Of a stretch of DNA of 64,000 nucleotides, positions 11,231 through 23,363 are shown one piece after another. Origin of the DNA: Rheum nobile (Eukaryota > Streptophyta > Magnoliopsida > Caryophyllales > Polygonaceae); assembly GCA_027886185.1 (NCBI GenBank), contig WOAB01000568.1:13338501-13402500 (forward strand), given 5' to 3'. Every line of letters begins with the position of its first letter. Position 1 is the first letter of the stretch. The notes under the pieces were generated by a model that saw only the letters and a list, made by a program, of their open reading frames with translations, did no database searches and had not been told where the DNA came from. Made by a program: the position numbers and the translations under genes.

Positions 11231-11285
11231 GTCAAATACTCTGTTTGTGATTATTTTGTGATTGACTTTGGTGGAGACCTATCTT

Positions 11286-13931
11286 ATGGTCGACACTCGT
11301 TCTACTGACTCCCCTCTAGCTGCTTTTGATCCAGAAATTGACAGATCGTTCCGTGCAAACCTACGCGATCAAGGAGAAGAAGAAGAAGAGGTTGAAACAG
11401 TTGAGACAGTTGAGCCAATTGACATCCCTCCTGAAGCAATGGGCGAAACTCTGAGAGCGCTGACTGAACCGAACATTGGGGCACAACCCCCCTTGGTTGT
11501 CGTCATCCCTGCATTTGAAGAAGGAGTGAAGTTTGAGCTAAAATCTGGAGTTGTTGCTTATCTCCCGAAATAATATGGTTTGAGTGGAGAGGACCCGATA
11601 TCTCATCTGGGTAAATTCCACAATGTCTGCATGACTATGAAGCCAAGGAATGTGACGGAGGATCAAATCAAGATGAGAGCCTTTGGTTTTTCTTTGCTAG
11701 ACTCTGCTAGCGACTGGTATTATCACTTGCCGCCAGGAACCATAACTACCTGGACTAAACTGCACAAGGCGTTTCTTGACAAGTACTTCCCAACAAAGAA
11801 GGTGAATGCTTTGAAAAAGGCAATTGCTAATATTGAGCAGGGTGCTGATGAGACGCTATATGACAATCTTGAGCGGTACAAGAGGCTTTGCTCTAGCTGC
11901 CCGTTCCACGTATACGCCAAGCAGGATCTTGTTCTCTACTTACACAATGGTCTGCTCGATATAGAGAGAAGGATGGTCGACGTTGCATGCGGTGGGAGCA
12001 TTCTTAATCTAACGCCGGACGCAACCATGGAAAGATTTCAAGAGATGAGTGAGAGTACCAGGAGCTTTGGTAAGACGTACCAAAGAAAGGGAGTCAATGT
12101 TGTGACTCCTGCAGGATCTAGCCCTGTGATGAATGAGTTAGCTGAGTTGAAGGAGATGGTGAAGAGAATGGCGAACCAAAACACTCCTCAATAGGTCAAA
12201 GCATGTGGGATTTGCTGTGATCAATTCCACCCTACTGATACTTGTCCTCAGCTACAGGAAGAAGGTACTGCTGAAGTGAATGCTGTAGGAGGTTACGGAC
12301 CCCCTAGACCACATTTTGATGGACAATCCAACTACAATCTGAGAGGGCGAGACCACCCGGGTTTCAGATGGAGCGACCCACAAGGTGGTCAACAGCCATT
12401 ACAACAGCAATACCAGCAGAGAGCCCCATACCAACAGAGGCCCCAAGGCCAATACACTTCTGCTACTACTGAGGAGATGCTCAGGACCTTGACTCAGCAC
12501 TTCGCCACTCATGTCCAGACTACTGAATCAAGCATAAAGAATATGGAGAGGCAGATTGGCCAACTGGCTGATGTTGTGACCAAGATTGACCAGAGGATAT
12601 CCAATTCCTTGCCATCTCAGACTACAATGAATCCGAGGGAAAATGTGAGTGCCATCACCCTCCGAAGTGGAAAGCAACTGGTCATTTCTCCTAGTGCTGA
12701 AAAGGAGAGCGAGTATGAGATGGAGAATATCGGCGACCGCCCCCCGGTGGACCCCACCGTGACCCGGTGGCGAGTTGGATCTGAGGCCAGTGAAGAAGAT
12801 TGCAAGCCACCGCCCCGCGGTGACACTGACCGCGACCCGGCGGTGAGCCTCAGTTATCCCTCCACACATCCACCGCCCCGCGGCGATGACCACCGCCCCG
12901 CGGTGGGACCACCGCGACCCGGCGTCCAACATCCCAGTTCTGCCAAAGAGGTCTGTGTTGATTCTTATGTTCGTCCGGTCTTTCCCCCTCATGGTTCCGA
13001 GAAGCCACCAGTACCTTTTCCCGAGGCGCTAAAGGCTAAAAGGGTTATCGACGACAATGATCTTTTCGAGACATTCCGCAACTGTGAAGTGAACATCCCT
13101 CTTCTTAAGCTTATTAAGGTTGTCCCTCGATATGCTAAGTTTTTGAAGGAGATGTGCACCGTTAAGAGGACACAAAAGTTGAAGGTCCAGAAGAAGGTTC
13201 CGGTTGGTGAGCATGCCTCGGTAGTATTTCAAAGGCGTATGCCTGAGAAGTGCAAGGATCCAAGTACGTTTACTATTCCTATTACTATAGGTGAGCATCG
13301 TTTTGAGAAGGCCTTGTTAGACTTGGGTGCCTCAATTAATGTTTTGCCTTACTCATTGCTTGAAGCCTTAGGAGTAGGACCTTTGCATGATACTAATATT
13401 GTGATTCAACTTGCTGATGGTTCTTGTGTGTCTCCTAAGGGTATTGTGGAATATATTCTTGTTAAGAGAGGTCCTTTAATTTTTCATGTTGATTTATTCG
13501 TTATGGATATGGACTATGATGAGCCGGTTGCTCCTGTTATGTTAGGTCGACCTTTTATGAAAACATCCATGACGAAGATTGATGTGGATAGTGGAACTTT
13601 GACTATGGAATTCGATGGAATAATTTTTGAGCATAATATTCATAAGGCCAACTCCGATGAATTGCCATCCCTTTGCTGCATTAGTGATATTGATAATCCT
13701 ATTCAGGAAAATGTTAAGACTAGTGTAGTAGAGACCATAGTTGAATACTCTGCTATTGCTGAACCTATTGATTTGCATGAGCATGATGTCTTACTTAATG
13801 ACATAGGAGAGTCTATTCCCTCTACTTTGGGCACTTGCCCCCCTGCACTAACCATACAAGGCAATAAGCCTTCATCTAGTGTCATGCAACAATATCAGGT
13901 TGAGCCCTATCGGCCCCCACATCGCTCTTAG
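11286..13931 (+). pseudogene. gag-pro: Element B gag-protease polyprotein, two in-frame stops
   Basis: One reading frame of 881 codons with no frameshift. The start is the conserved MVDTRSTDS. The gag capsid core follows at about 11580-12090 (GLSGEDPISHL, MKPRNVTEDQIKMRAFGFSL, DWYYHLPPGTITTW, ERYKRLCSSCPFH). A CCHC knuckle C-x2-C-x4-H-x4-C lies at 12204-12245, then a Gln-rich segment and a coiled-coil region (ESSIKNMERQIGQLADVV). A palindrome-encoded Pro-Arg-Gly linker sits at 12728-12918. The protease has LLDLGASINVLP (Asp codon 13320-13322) and VMLGRPFMKTS. Stops are TAA at 11571-11573 and TAG at 12192-12194, the latter at the same place as in element A just before the knuckle. No polymerase follows the natural stop at 13931. 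Confidence 0.9.
12728..12918. repeat. GC-palindrome cluster in element B gag-protease linker
   Basis: Repeated CACCGCCCCGCGGTG and ACCGCGACCCGGCGGTG-type units, read as PPRGD and RDPAV in the gag-pro frame. The position matches that in element A, but the palindrome is different. Confidence 0.85.
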
Positions 13932-14394
13932 TATGGGGGAGATGCTCCAAAGGAAGCAATTATGGAGCCATTGGCCAAGAGGAAGCATGGTCTAAGGTTC
14001 AAGCCCTTCCATGGAAGGTTCCAGTAGGAGGAGACAGTTAAGAGGATTCCGAAGGGATCCTATTCCAGGTGGTAATTGATTCGAAGTACGTCGAGCCAAC
14101 GACGTTAACTAAGGCGCTGTCCGGGAGGCAACCCGAGGTAGTTTTTCCTTGATTTTTTCTTTCTCTTCGATTAATTTCATATTTTCTTTGGCTTTGTTTC
14201 GTTCGCCTGTCACTAACATTTCAGGTACGAAAGTAAATGGAGAGGAGACGGTGTTTCCAGATTGTTCACCACGTCCCGGTGACAAATTCCGCCGCCCCGC
14301 GCTGGAGACCACCGCCCCGTGGCGAATTTCTGGTATACTTTTCTCAACTCCGAAAAAAAAAAAGTTTTACCGAGCTGTCCAGAATTCCAATGGA
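13932..14394. other. Element B post-protease spacer
   Basis: Contains TATGGGGGAG directly after the protease stop, the conserved hairpin motif at 14113-14139, a T-rich tract and a short palindrome cluster (14287-14330). No gene is supported. Confidence 0.65.
14113..14139 (+). other. Conserved hairpin motif after protease (element B copy)
   Basis: GGCGCTGTCCGGGAGGCAAC continues to CCGAGGT; the CGGG-AGGCAA-CCCG core is the same as in A and D. Confidence 0.75.
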
Positions 14395-14800
14395 GATGGT
14401 GCGCATCATGTTGTCACGGATGAAACCTTAGCCCTACACTTGATTTGACAACGATGATGGCCCTACAGTCGACAGCTGAGGAGGAGGAACACCAGGGCTC
14501 ACACCACGATGACATCTGGGCCCATTTTTGAAGGCCATGCAACCCCATTCCCTTGCTTTACCACTTCTCACCAGAGTGGTTCCTTTTGGTTGCTGGGTAG
14601 GAGTTGATGGAGTTGAAGGCCGTGCAGCCCTGATGTCCTTGATGACCACCACACCTTATAGTGGTCCCATATGGTTGCACGGTAGAGTTGAGATGAAGAC
14701 ACCCGCCCAACACCAGGGACCTGGGTGTATACTGAGATTACCTCCAGCAAACCGGAAGTGTCCAAGCCAACTCAGCGGCGTTTGTGAGTTATTTTTTTCT
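14395..14800 (+). pseudogene. Decayed downstream reading frame shared by elements B and D
   Basis: Not recognised as a known family. The block aligns with 37690-38050 (minus) of element D. In one frame both copies read a short acidic tract, ALQ-TAEEEEH then HHDDI, beginning near 14456, and later both have THQ or TPAQHQ-type and KTASDHLQCPS or LQQTGSVQANS-like remnants in shifted frames. Frameshifts and stops prevent a coding call. It occupies the place held by the ATHILA ORF1-like gene in element A, so it may be a remnant of a different accessory gene. Confidence 0.35.
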
Positions 14801-15516
14801 TTTCCCTATGCTTCTATTCTTTTGTCTTTCATTACATTGAGGACAATGCAATGTTTAAGCATGGGGGAGAGTTCTATACATGCTACGTTGTTGAGGAGAA
14901 AAATTAAAAAATGAAAAAAGCCAAAAATTGAAAAAAAAAAGACATACATGAAATCCTGGGATAGGTCGAAAACCCGAAAGGGCGGCCTAGGTAATAAGCA
15001 GGTGGCTTGGACCAGCATTAGGCTGGGGTAATATGTGGTCAAGAGTGACGTGAGCTTATATGAGTACATCTATTGGAAAATGAAATGAGTGGCTTGGTGA
15101 AAACCCGAAAGGGCGCCTTGGCAAAATGAGCGAAAAAAAAAGAGTGATTTTAGGATTTCTCTTTATTCTTGGCGAGGCGTCATAAGAAGAGGTGTTATAA
15201 GGAGTTCGGGTAGGCCACTTTGGAGCGATAAGAAGATAGATGGGATATAGGATTAGATTTTGATTCACTCTATGGTGTTTGGGGATAAGCTTGGGGGAAG
15301 TACTCTGCTTTCCTTTTAGCTTGATTGTGTGGGGTGTTGATTGTATGCTGTGTTGTGTTGTGCATATTATTTTGGTTATCTGGAGCTGATTCTTGAGATG
15401 TTGTAATTATTGGTGTCATATTTTCTTGTACTTCTTGAGACCTTGGTGTTTGATTGAGGGAGTAGGTTTATCATTAGCTTACTCGGGACGAGTAAAGGTC
15501 TAAGTATGGGGGAATT
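14801..15516. other. Element B 3' non-coding module and polypurine tract
   Basis: Contains CATTGAGGACAATG, the internal purine tract TTTAAGCATGGGGGAG (14854-14869), hairpin 1 at 14962-14989, hairpin 2 core at 15104-15113 and the 3' polypurine tract TAAGTATGGGGGAATT just before 15517. No gene. Confidence 0.75.
14962..14989 (+). other. GAAA-tetraloop hairpin 1, element B
   Basis: TAGGTCG (14962-14968) pairs with CGGCCTA (14983-14989), including one G-U pair, around AAAA and CCC-GAAA-GGG. Compared with A, two pairs differ on both sides (C-G to T-A, A-T to G-C). Confidence 0.65.
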
Positions 15517-16865
15517 TGATAGGTGTCATTTCATGTACCTTAACTAGCAATTATTAGCATTATTTAGAGGAGTTTATGACTAGAGTTGAGGTTAAGTCTG
15601 TAATCCAGAAGATGTGAAGAGAATTGAAGATATCCATGGATTTACAGCTTAATGAAGGATGGAGAAGATGAAGATGGATGAGGATCCGCTTGAAGACTAA
15701 CTGGAGAAGGCTACCAATACTTGGTAGTATGGAAGAGCGGAAGAGAAGAAGTGAAGAGCTGAAGAAAGGAGAGGGCGAGTGTCACCGCCCCGCACCAGAC
15801 GCCACCGCGACCCGGCGGTGGGTCTTAGAGAAGGATGCTGGCCGCGCCAAAAGAAGCATCGCCCCGCGGTGGGAGTCACCGCCCCGCGGTGGATTTGTTA
15901 AGCACCTCGCGGCCAGCGAAGACTTTATTTCCTTATTTTGCATTTCCGGATTTCCTATTTCTATTATTTTTATTTCCTTTACTATTTTCGTTAGGTTTAA
16001 CTTATTTTTCCCTAAGCCTATTTAAGACCTCATTCTAGGTCTTGAGTGGGCAGACACTTTACCACCAGACACTTTTACTTTTTATCATCGTAGGTTTCAC
16101 CTTTGAATTTAGAGTTTTTCATTCATAAACCATTGGAAAGCTAAGCACCTTTGCTTAGTCCGACGATTGAAGCCTTCATTTGATATACGGTTGGGAGATT
16201 CTAATTCTATTTCTTTTTCTTTGAATGTATTGATTCTCTTGTGCTTCATCCCATTGATTATTATTGTTTTCGCTTGTTGGACGCAACTAGTTGTTATTGA
16301 TAATTGTCTATTGCTAGGGTTTGGTAATTACTGTTTGAGTTACCTAATTCATATGTAGCAACTACAATACTCTAAGAACTGTTTGGGACTAGTTTATTGT
16401 AGGGATAATTAATTGCATGCAATTGTATGACTGTTTGCTACTCTTGCATGTATCTATCTAAATTCCTCTGCTCATTGCTGCTATTGATTGATGCGTGAGG
16501 TTTTCATAGTTAATTAATAGTTAGTATCTTTAGGGTCTGTTTGTCCTGTTTATAACACAAGAAAAGGAATAGGAACATTCATAGGTAGAAATTAGAGAGA
16601 ATCGAGGATCAACCATTCGAATGAATGGTGGATATTTGTCTGGATAAATACCTTTTTCCTAATTGATTACAACCTTTGTTTTACTTTCTTTTGTTTAATT
16701 TCAACCAACCAACCAACCCCCCCCCTGTTACTTGTCAGTTACACGTCTTTTGCATACAGATAACCGACTCCCTGTGGGATCGACCCTGACTTACTTGCTA
16801 TACTCATTAGTAGATGAATTAGGATTTCTTTGACAGAAAAATGACACCGGTTTCCGGCCCTGTCA
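15517..16865 (+). repeat. Element B 3' LTR
   Basis: 1,349 bp, TGATAGGTGT to CCGGCCCTGTCA. GC palindromes at 15783-15897 lie 120-240 bp upstream of a TATTTAAG box at about 16018. The right junction is TGTAT followed by Tekay-like internal sequence. Confidence 0.92.
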
Positions 16866-17681
16866 TGTATAGGGGTGGACTAATGCGAAGTCCAGAATGC
16901 CTAGTTGTGAAGTTACTGTGTTAGGAAGAGACCACTTAAATGGAAAGATTACAGTTTAAGGATAGATTATGTTGATGATTCCGATAAGGATTTAATGGAA
17001 AGAATTGTCTATGTGCGCCTAAGGAGTAAGGTAGCATGCGTTACTCGTATAAAGTTATTAAAGGATTCTGATAGAAGTGACTGATGCGGTCGGAAATGAA
17101 TCATTTATCAGGATGATACCTTAAGGAAATATGAGTAATATCTCATGTGATTCATTTTGAGGAACATAGGAATAAAGGTGTTGTGGTTATATCTGGAGAA
17201 AGTTAAGGAACCTTAAAGGTTTAAGTTACAGAATGATTAAAGGAATAGGCTAAATCACTACCGAAGGGATACCAAGCTAGAATTGGCATAAGGGCCAAAC
17301 CCGATGATGACGAGTAATGGAATTGTGGGGTATACACTTAAATGAATTAGGAAATGCGATGCCTCAAGGACCACTAAGATCTGATAATGGAATATAAGGC
17401 AGATACGGTACAAACTCTGAGGGAAGTTATGGAAAAGTGGAAGGAGTAATGTGTATTCTCATGCTTAAGGTATAGCAAGTCGGTTGCAATGATTTTGGAG
17501 GATACTATCATAAGATAATTATGACTTTGTGGATGTAGTTACGAGTTGCTACAGGTGTAACGTATGGAAATAGGATATGCAAAGTAATGGTATAATTAAG
17601 AAAACATGTCGTTTTCCATGAACAAGTACATGAATGAAGTAATTAAGGATATTTCAGATAGTAAGATTAAGGGGGTAGTGA
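16866..17681 (+). other. Tail of internal region 0 (cut by element B)
   Basis: Colinear with 22490-23363 of internal 1. It lacks about 58 bp just before the polypurine tract that the other units keep. No reading frame is supported. It ends with AAGGGGGTAGTGA before LTR1. Confidence 0.8.
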
Positions 17682-20087
17682 TGTAATAACCCTCATTTTT
17701 AGTAAGGGCATTTGGGTAATTTCCCAAACCCTCGACAATAATTCTGAACGCGTTAGGCGAAGTTCGGATTTTTGTACCTCATATAATCTCTGTAAAATTT
17801 CCCTGAGTCGTATAAAATACATTCGACGTATTTTCGGGGCTTAAAATATTTGTTTGGGTACAAATATATAATTTACGGGGTTTAAACCCATGCCAAACCT
17901 TTCCCCGGACAAAAAGGCGCAAAAATGCCTCTGCCGCGACCGCGGAAGCATTTCCGCGACCGCGGAAAAATAGCACCCAGAGGAGCTGGGCATTGAAATT
18001 TTCCGCGACCGCGGAAATGTGCAGTCGGGCATGCGTGTCGCGTATTCTTCGTCGCCGTCGATTTTCTGAGCCGTCGTTGATTTGGTCGGGGGCTGCTCTC
18101 CTTCTTTGGCTATAAAGGGAGGCCGGGATGTAGGGTTTTGAGCACCCAAACATCAGATCTCCACTCTCTCTCATTTTCCTTAGTCATCGGAGTTTCGAGC
18201 TCGCCGGAATTCTTGTGGAGTCGTCGGAGCTCTTGCCGGAAGTGGTAGTGGCCAAGGAGTGGTGCTTTGGAGGCGCAAGGTGGACCGGAGTGGAAGCCCC
18301 CTCGTCTCGAACCCCGCCGTGTCATCGTCGGTGAGTTTTCTCCATTTTGGGTCGCCGGAGTTCATGGCCGCGACCGCGGCAGTGACAAGGTCGGCCGCGT
18401 CCGCGGACGCTATCTTTGACACTCGCGGACGAAGTCCTCGACGGCCGCGACCGCGGAATCCCTGCCGCGACCGCGGATTGCCTTGGCAATCGCGATTGTG
18501 GCCTTGGACAATCCGATCTCGGGCGGGACTTTCGTTCTTTCTTAGATTCGTATCATTTTATTGTCGAATCTAACCTAGGGTTTCGTTGTGGGTCGTCATC
18601 GTAGGAATCTGTAATCCAACTTCCGTTCCCGTTCCTGACCCAGAAACCCGTCGTCGCTCAATCGTTTGTCTAGACTAAGGCAAGTGGCGGTTCGCTCTTG
18701 CTTAATCATTCCATGTTCCATTAATTATCAATTGTTTTTAAATGTTAATTAAATCAGAGTGAACTGTTATTTTCATTTGGGAACAGATTTTATAAATAAC
18801 GTGTTTAAAATATGATATTATAGTAGGTTGTATATATATTGCTAGAAACAACGCTATTATACTTGTTAATGACCGTAATGGTTTTGTTGTGGATTTAAAT
18901 GTAAACTTTAATGCTAGATTAGCACGAGTATTTGTAGGAACGTTATTTCCTTATGAGGATTAATCGTTTCTTTATAACTCAGTATTAGTGGACCCAGTCT
19001 CTAAATGCTTTCCAGATCGTAAACTTTCGTAGTCACTCGAGATCATAAACTTTCATAGTCATTCGAGACCATAAACTTTTGTAGTAATTCGAGACCATAA
19101 ACTTTCGTAGTTACTCGAGATCGTAAACTTTCGTAGTCACTCGAGATCGTAAACCTTCGTAGTCACTCGATATCGTAAACTTTCGTAGTTACTCGAGATC
19201 ATATTAAAAAGCTTTAACATGAATATCCGTTCAGAAATTAAGATAAGATAAGTGCGGGTAGGCACATAATTAATCAACCCTCGGGCGAGAAGTACAACTT
19301 GGAAACTCGCCTGGACTTCGGTTAGAGTAAGTTCTCTTTCCAATCTGAATTCGCATTATGCGGTGAGGTTGGTTGTGGACCCAAATGATCAAGTCGTTTT
19401 TAAACGCTTGTATGAAACATTAACGTTCCTAAACAATTGTCATACCATCCCTTAAGACTCAATTCCTTGGAGTCTTCTCTTCAGTGCATATCTAGATACT
19501 AAATCATTCCGTGAAAGTTCCGGGTTATATATCGTTCCTTCGGTTATTATTCAAGGGACAGTGATAGTAAACGGTTGCGATCACTAGAACCATTCTGTTT
19601 TCACCCTTGCATAGTCTTTCATTAGACTAACCAACCGGGTTTTATTCCTTGCATGGTTGGCTGGTGTCATCCATCCTATACGGCACATCAGTGGTTGGTT
19701 CCCGAAGTCAAGGTAACCAGTTGAAGAAGAAGAGGCTTGCAGACGAAGATTTAAGTGTAAGTGTTTTAAGTTGTTAAGTATTACTTTAATATGTCTTTAT
19801 AACCTAGCTATGTTATAGGTTGATTCTTAAAAGTCTTCCGCTGTGTAATTTATAAGTCTTCCGCTGAAATTTTACTCTGTTGTAAAAACGCTACTCTCGT
19901 TTGATGAGGGATCTTTTAATAAAAGGGTTGAGTTTCATACACAAATGTCTTCCGCTGTTTAATATTTCATTTAAAATATGTACGCATTTAAGTTTAATTG
20001 TTCCGATTAGAGCCTAGGGTGGCTTTGGACGGTAATGTCTGAGGTCACTGGCGTGTGACACTACCGGTATAAATCGAGGGTGTTACA
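17682..20087 (+). repeat. Tekay-like LTR1
   Basis: 2,406 bp, TGTAATAACCC to GGGTGTTACA. TATAAA lies at 18111-18116. CCGCGACCGCGG palindromes lie upstream (17935-18015) and downstream (18367-18480) of it. Seven 26-bp minisatellite units lie at 19015-19196. Confidence 0.92.
19015..19196. repeat. 26-bp minisatellite in LTR1 (7 units)
   Basis: Unit close to GATCGTAAACTTTCGTAGTC followed by ACTCGA. Homologous arrays: LTR2 24748-24929 (7), LTR3 30567-30748 (7), LTR4 36408-36615 (8). Confidence 0.88.
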
Positions 20088-20091
20088 ATTA

Positions 20092-20103
20092 TGGTATCAG
20101 AGC
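20092..20103 (+). other. Primer binding site, unit 1 (tRNA-iMet)
   Basis: TGGTATCAGAGC four bases after LTR1. Same at 25825-25836 and 31644-31655. Confidence 0.9.
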
Positions 20104-20694
20104 AATGGTTTTTAAAATTCTTGGCCTATTGTTAGGTTTGAGAATTTTCAATTTTTTTTTATTATTATTTCCAACCTGTTTTCCTTTTAGAAGGAGTTTT
20201 CAGAATCTGAAATTTTTAACTTTAAAAGTTTAATTACCTCTTGAAATTTAATTTAAAATAATGATTTAACTATTTGGGCTTCAAAAGTTATTTATAGTTG
20301 GTTTTAAATGGTGTGTATAAGCAACCAAACGGTAGTTTATGATTTTAACTTTAAAAGTGTGATTTTTGTCTTAGTAAGAGTTTTGCGAAAATCGTATCAC
20401 TAGTTTGCGAAACTAATTTTTCTTAAATAATTATTTTATTAAGGTTAATATATAGAGTTTAAAGGTATAAAGTTTGAAAGTATAAGGTTTATTAATAAGT
20501 GGTTTTCAAACTTCTGCAATCTTCGAGTGTTACTTATTCCTTAGATCCATTCTTAGGGATAGTTGTTTCTGTAGTTAACAGTGGAGGGTTAGTCGGACTA
20601 ATATAAAGTTATTAGTTTGGACCCTTGTAACCTGTATCATAACGTATTTGACTAAAGTGTCATAATCAAGTTGGAAAAGTCTTAAATTAACGTT
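20104..20694. other. Untranslated leader, unit 1
   Basis: AT-rich, no supported gene. Nearly the same sequence leads gag2 (25837-26427) and gag3 (31656-32246). Confidence 0.7.
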
Positions 20695-21943
20695 ATGGTT
20701 CATCAACAGATGGTGAACACAAGAAACACAGTCCGTACTGGTGCAGGACCAAGTAATAACCCAAGGCTGAATCTGAGGAGCGCCGTTAATCAAGGGGAAG
20801 AGAGCGAGTCTGTCTCTCACAATAACCCCGCATGCGTTGGTCAAGCACAGGATAATCCTCCGGTAGTGTTGGATGTCGCGACCAAAGAACCCATTCATGG
20901 GTTTATTGTACAAACGGTCATCGACATAATTCGGCCAATTGCACCACAAGCACAAGGTGTTCTGATTCCTCAGGTTATTCATGAAGTTGAGGAGCCAGTA
21001 GATCACGTACCCCAGGTTGATGTCGTCAAGAACAGAGGAACTTACGGTCGAGCCTTGAAGGTCGTGAGCTCAATGAGGCCTGACAGCTACGACGGTGCAC
21101 ATCGCCTCCCTTCAACTCAAGGATGTGGCTAGTGAATGGTGGGAGAGCACTGGTTTAGCCGACCATCCCGAGTTGAATTGGGGTATGTTCAAAGCAAAGA
21201 TGACTGACCGTTTCTTTTCCCGTGCTATGAGGGAGGAGAAGCACAAGGAATTTCTGTATCCTAAGACCGATGGGTTAAAGGTGACTGAGCTTGCAGCTAA
21301 GTTCAATCACTTGTTGCAATATGATGGGCCAGAAGTGTCGAGCGAGGAACAAAAGATCTGGTACTTCCATGGATGGATGAATCCAGAAATCAAACCTCTA
21401 ATGGTGTGTCACGGTTGTTCTACATTAGAGCAATATGTGGATGCGGCCTACAAGCTAGAGGTCACACTGGAAGAATCCGCCCAAAAGCGGGAGAAGCAGG
21501 TTAGGGGAAGGGGTGGGCAACAGGATCGCCAGGTTGGTACATTCAAACGACCGACATCGCCTACCAAATTTGAGAAGTCTGGTCGTGCTAAGACTGAGAC
21601 GACTCAGTCAGACTCCGCCAGAGGCTCTGGTTGGAGTAGCGGGGTGACTGTGTGCCACAACTGTGGTGAAGTTGGCTATAAAAGTTTTAACTGTCAAAAG
21701 AAAAAGAGGGTATGATACTATTGTGGAAGGGAAGGCCACATGAAAACATACTGTAGAAAGAAGGGTCAAGGACCAACGCAGTCTTATCAAGCCTCAAATG
21801 TTGGCAATAGGCAGAACCTAAAGCCAAAGGTATCTGCTCCTGAACAATCTATGGCTCGTAATAAAGGCAAAGCGCCTATGGAGTCTTCAGGTCAGGGTAA
21901 ACGACTCTTCGTGATGCGTCAAGCCGACGGGAAGGAACCCTAA
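20695..21943 (+). pseudogene. gag: Tekay-like gag, unit 1 (86-bp deletion)
   Basis: Structural protein with the retrotransposon gag core (SLQLKDVASEWWESTGLADH, RFFSRAMREEKHKEFLYP) and a CCHC knuckle. Compared with units 2 and 3 it lacks 86 bp (equivalent to 26830-26915) at GGT/GTGCAC near 21094, which shifts the frame. Its knuckle has Tyr for the His (GGCTATAAA against GGGCATAAA), a C-to-T change. TGA at 21713-21715 replaces the first Cys codon of a second knuckle (YYCGREGHMKTYC) and is shared by all three units. It keeps CAG at 20971, 21779 and 21893 and TGG at 21359, where units 2 and 3 have stops. Confidence 0.88.
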
Positions 21944-23363
21944 TCGAGTAATTGTATTTTTGTTAAGCATTTCCTTAAGAATAGGGAGCGATGACTTGTG
22001 TCGATAGTCTCCATAGTTTAGTAATCTGTCTATTCAACTTTCTGTCAGTAGTTGTAATGTAATGTTTCGAATATATAAAGAAGTATTTCCTTGTTTCGGA
22101 AATTACTAAATTCGTATTGTTACAAATCATTCATACGAAACCCCGTGGGTGCCGAAAATAGTATAGGTCAGGTACGGATAAAAGTTGTCAGACTCATAGA
22201 AGAGGGGTATCGTATGTAGCCTAGATGTTCGTTCCTTACATGGTTAATCCCAGGGTCGACTCTATTGCTTAACCCTAGATCCATTCCTAAGAATCTTTCT
22301 TCATTTCTGGAATAATGTCACATCAGTATGGCATTAATTGCTTTCTTAGCTGAGTTGGCGAGCGTTATCTCGTAAGCTGAGTTCTTCCGAAATTTCTTAA
22401 GGTGTAGGAATAAATGTATAGGTTTAATGCTCTATGAGACTAAGAGTTATCTCTCATATGTGTACCTTGGACATTGGTTTTGATAAAAGTGTATAGGGGT
22501 GGACTAATGCGAAGTCCATAATGCCTAGTTGTGAAGTTACTGTGTTAGGAAGAGACCACTTAAATGGAAAGATTACAGTTTAAGGATAGATTATGTTGAT
22601 GATTCTGATGAGGATTTAATGGAAAGAATTGTCTATGTGCGCCTAAGGAGTAAGGTAGCATGCGTTACTCGTATAAAGTTAATAAAGGATTCTGATAGAA
22701 GTGACTGATGCGGTCGGCAATGAATCATTTATCAGGATGATACTATAAGGAAATAGGAGTAATATCTCATGTGATTCGTTTTGAGGAACATAGGAATAAA
22801 GGTGTTGTGGTTATATCTGGAGAAAGTTAAGGAACCTTAAAGGTTTAAGTTACAGAATGATTAAAGGAATAGGCTAAATCACTACCGAAGGGATACCAAG
22901 CTAGAATTGGCATAAGGGCCAAACCCGATGATGACGAGTAATGTAATTGTGGGGTATACACTTAAAGGAAATAGGAAATGTGATGCCTTAAGGACCACTA
23001 AGATCTGATAATGGAATATAAGGCAGATACATTACATACTCTGAGAGAAGTTATGGAAAAGTGGAAGGAGTAATGTGTATTCTCATGCTTAAGGTATAGC
23101 AAGTCGGTTGCAATGATTTTGGATGATACTATCATAAGATAATTATGACTTTGTGGATGTAGTTACGAGTTGCTACAGGTGTAACGTATGGAAATAGGAT
23201 ATGCAAGGTAATGGTATAATTAAGGAAACAGGTCGTTTTCCATGAACAAGTACATGAATGAAGTAATTAAGGATATTTTAGATAGTAAGATTATGGTAAA
23301 ATCGGTCCCTTTAGTTTCGTGATGCAAGTTTCGGGGTCGAAATTTTTCTTAAGGGGGTAGTGA
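21944..23363. other. Internal tail of unit 1, no recognisable polymerase
   Basis: About 1.4 kb of AT-rich sequence with no open frame of note. One stretch near 23150 reads DFVDVVTSCYRCN, which faintly recalls the Cys-x2-Cys end of an integrase zinc finger, but this is too weak to call. Ends with polypurine tract AAGGGGGTAGTGA. Confidence 0.6.

Larger units (their letters stand above)
10146..16865 (+). mobile_element. Element B: Athila-like gag-protease element (5' LTR cut by element A)
   Basis: The 3' LTR is 15517-16865 (TGATAGGTGT to CCTGTCA). The 5' LTR is present only from the base equivalent to 15775 onward (10146-11209), because element A sits within it. The missing first 258 bp should lie left of A, outside the window. 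The internal part has a primer site, gag, CCHC, protease and the same 3' module as A and D, but no polymerase and no ATHILA ORF1-like gene. The base after the 3' LTR continues Tekay-like internal sequence at TGTAT, matching 22490-22494, so B is itself inserted in unit 0 of the array. Confidence 0.9.

Noticed and set aside
19015..19196. Regular 26-bp repeats resembling a CRISPR array
   Set aside because: Units are contiguous with no unique spacers, lie inside a plant LTR and have no cas genes. It is a minisatellite.
23150..23200. Possible integrase zinc-finger remnant in Tekay internal tails
   Set aside because: Only one Cys-x2-Cys with weak surrounding similarity and many stops; too little to call pol.
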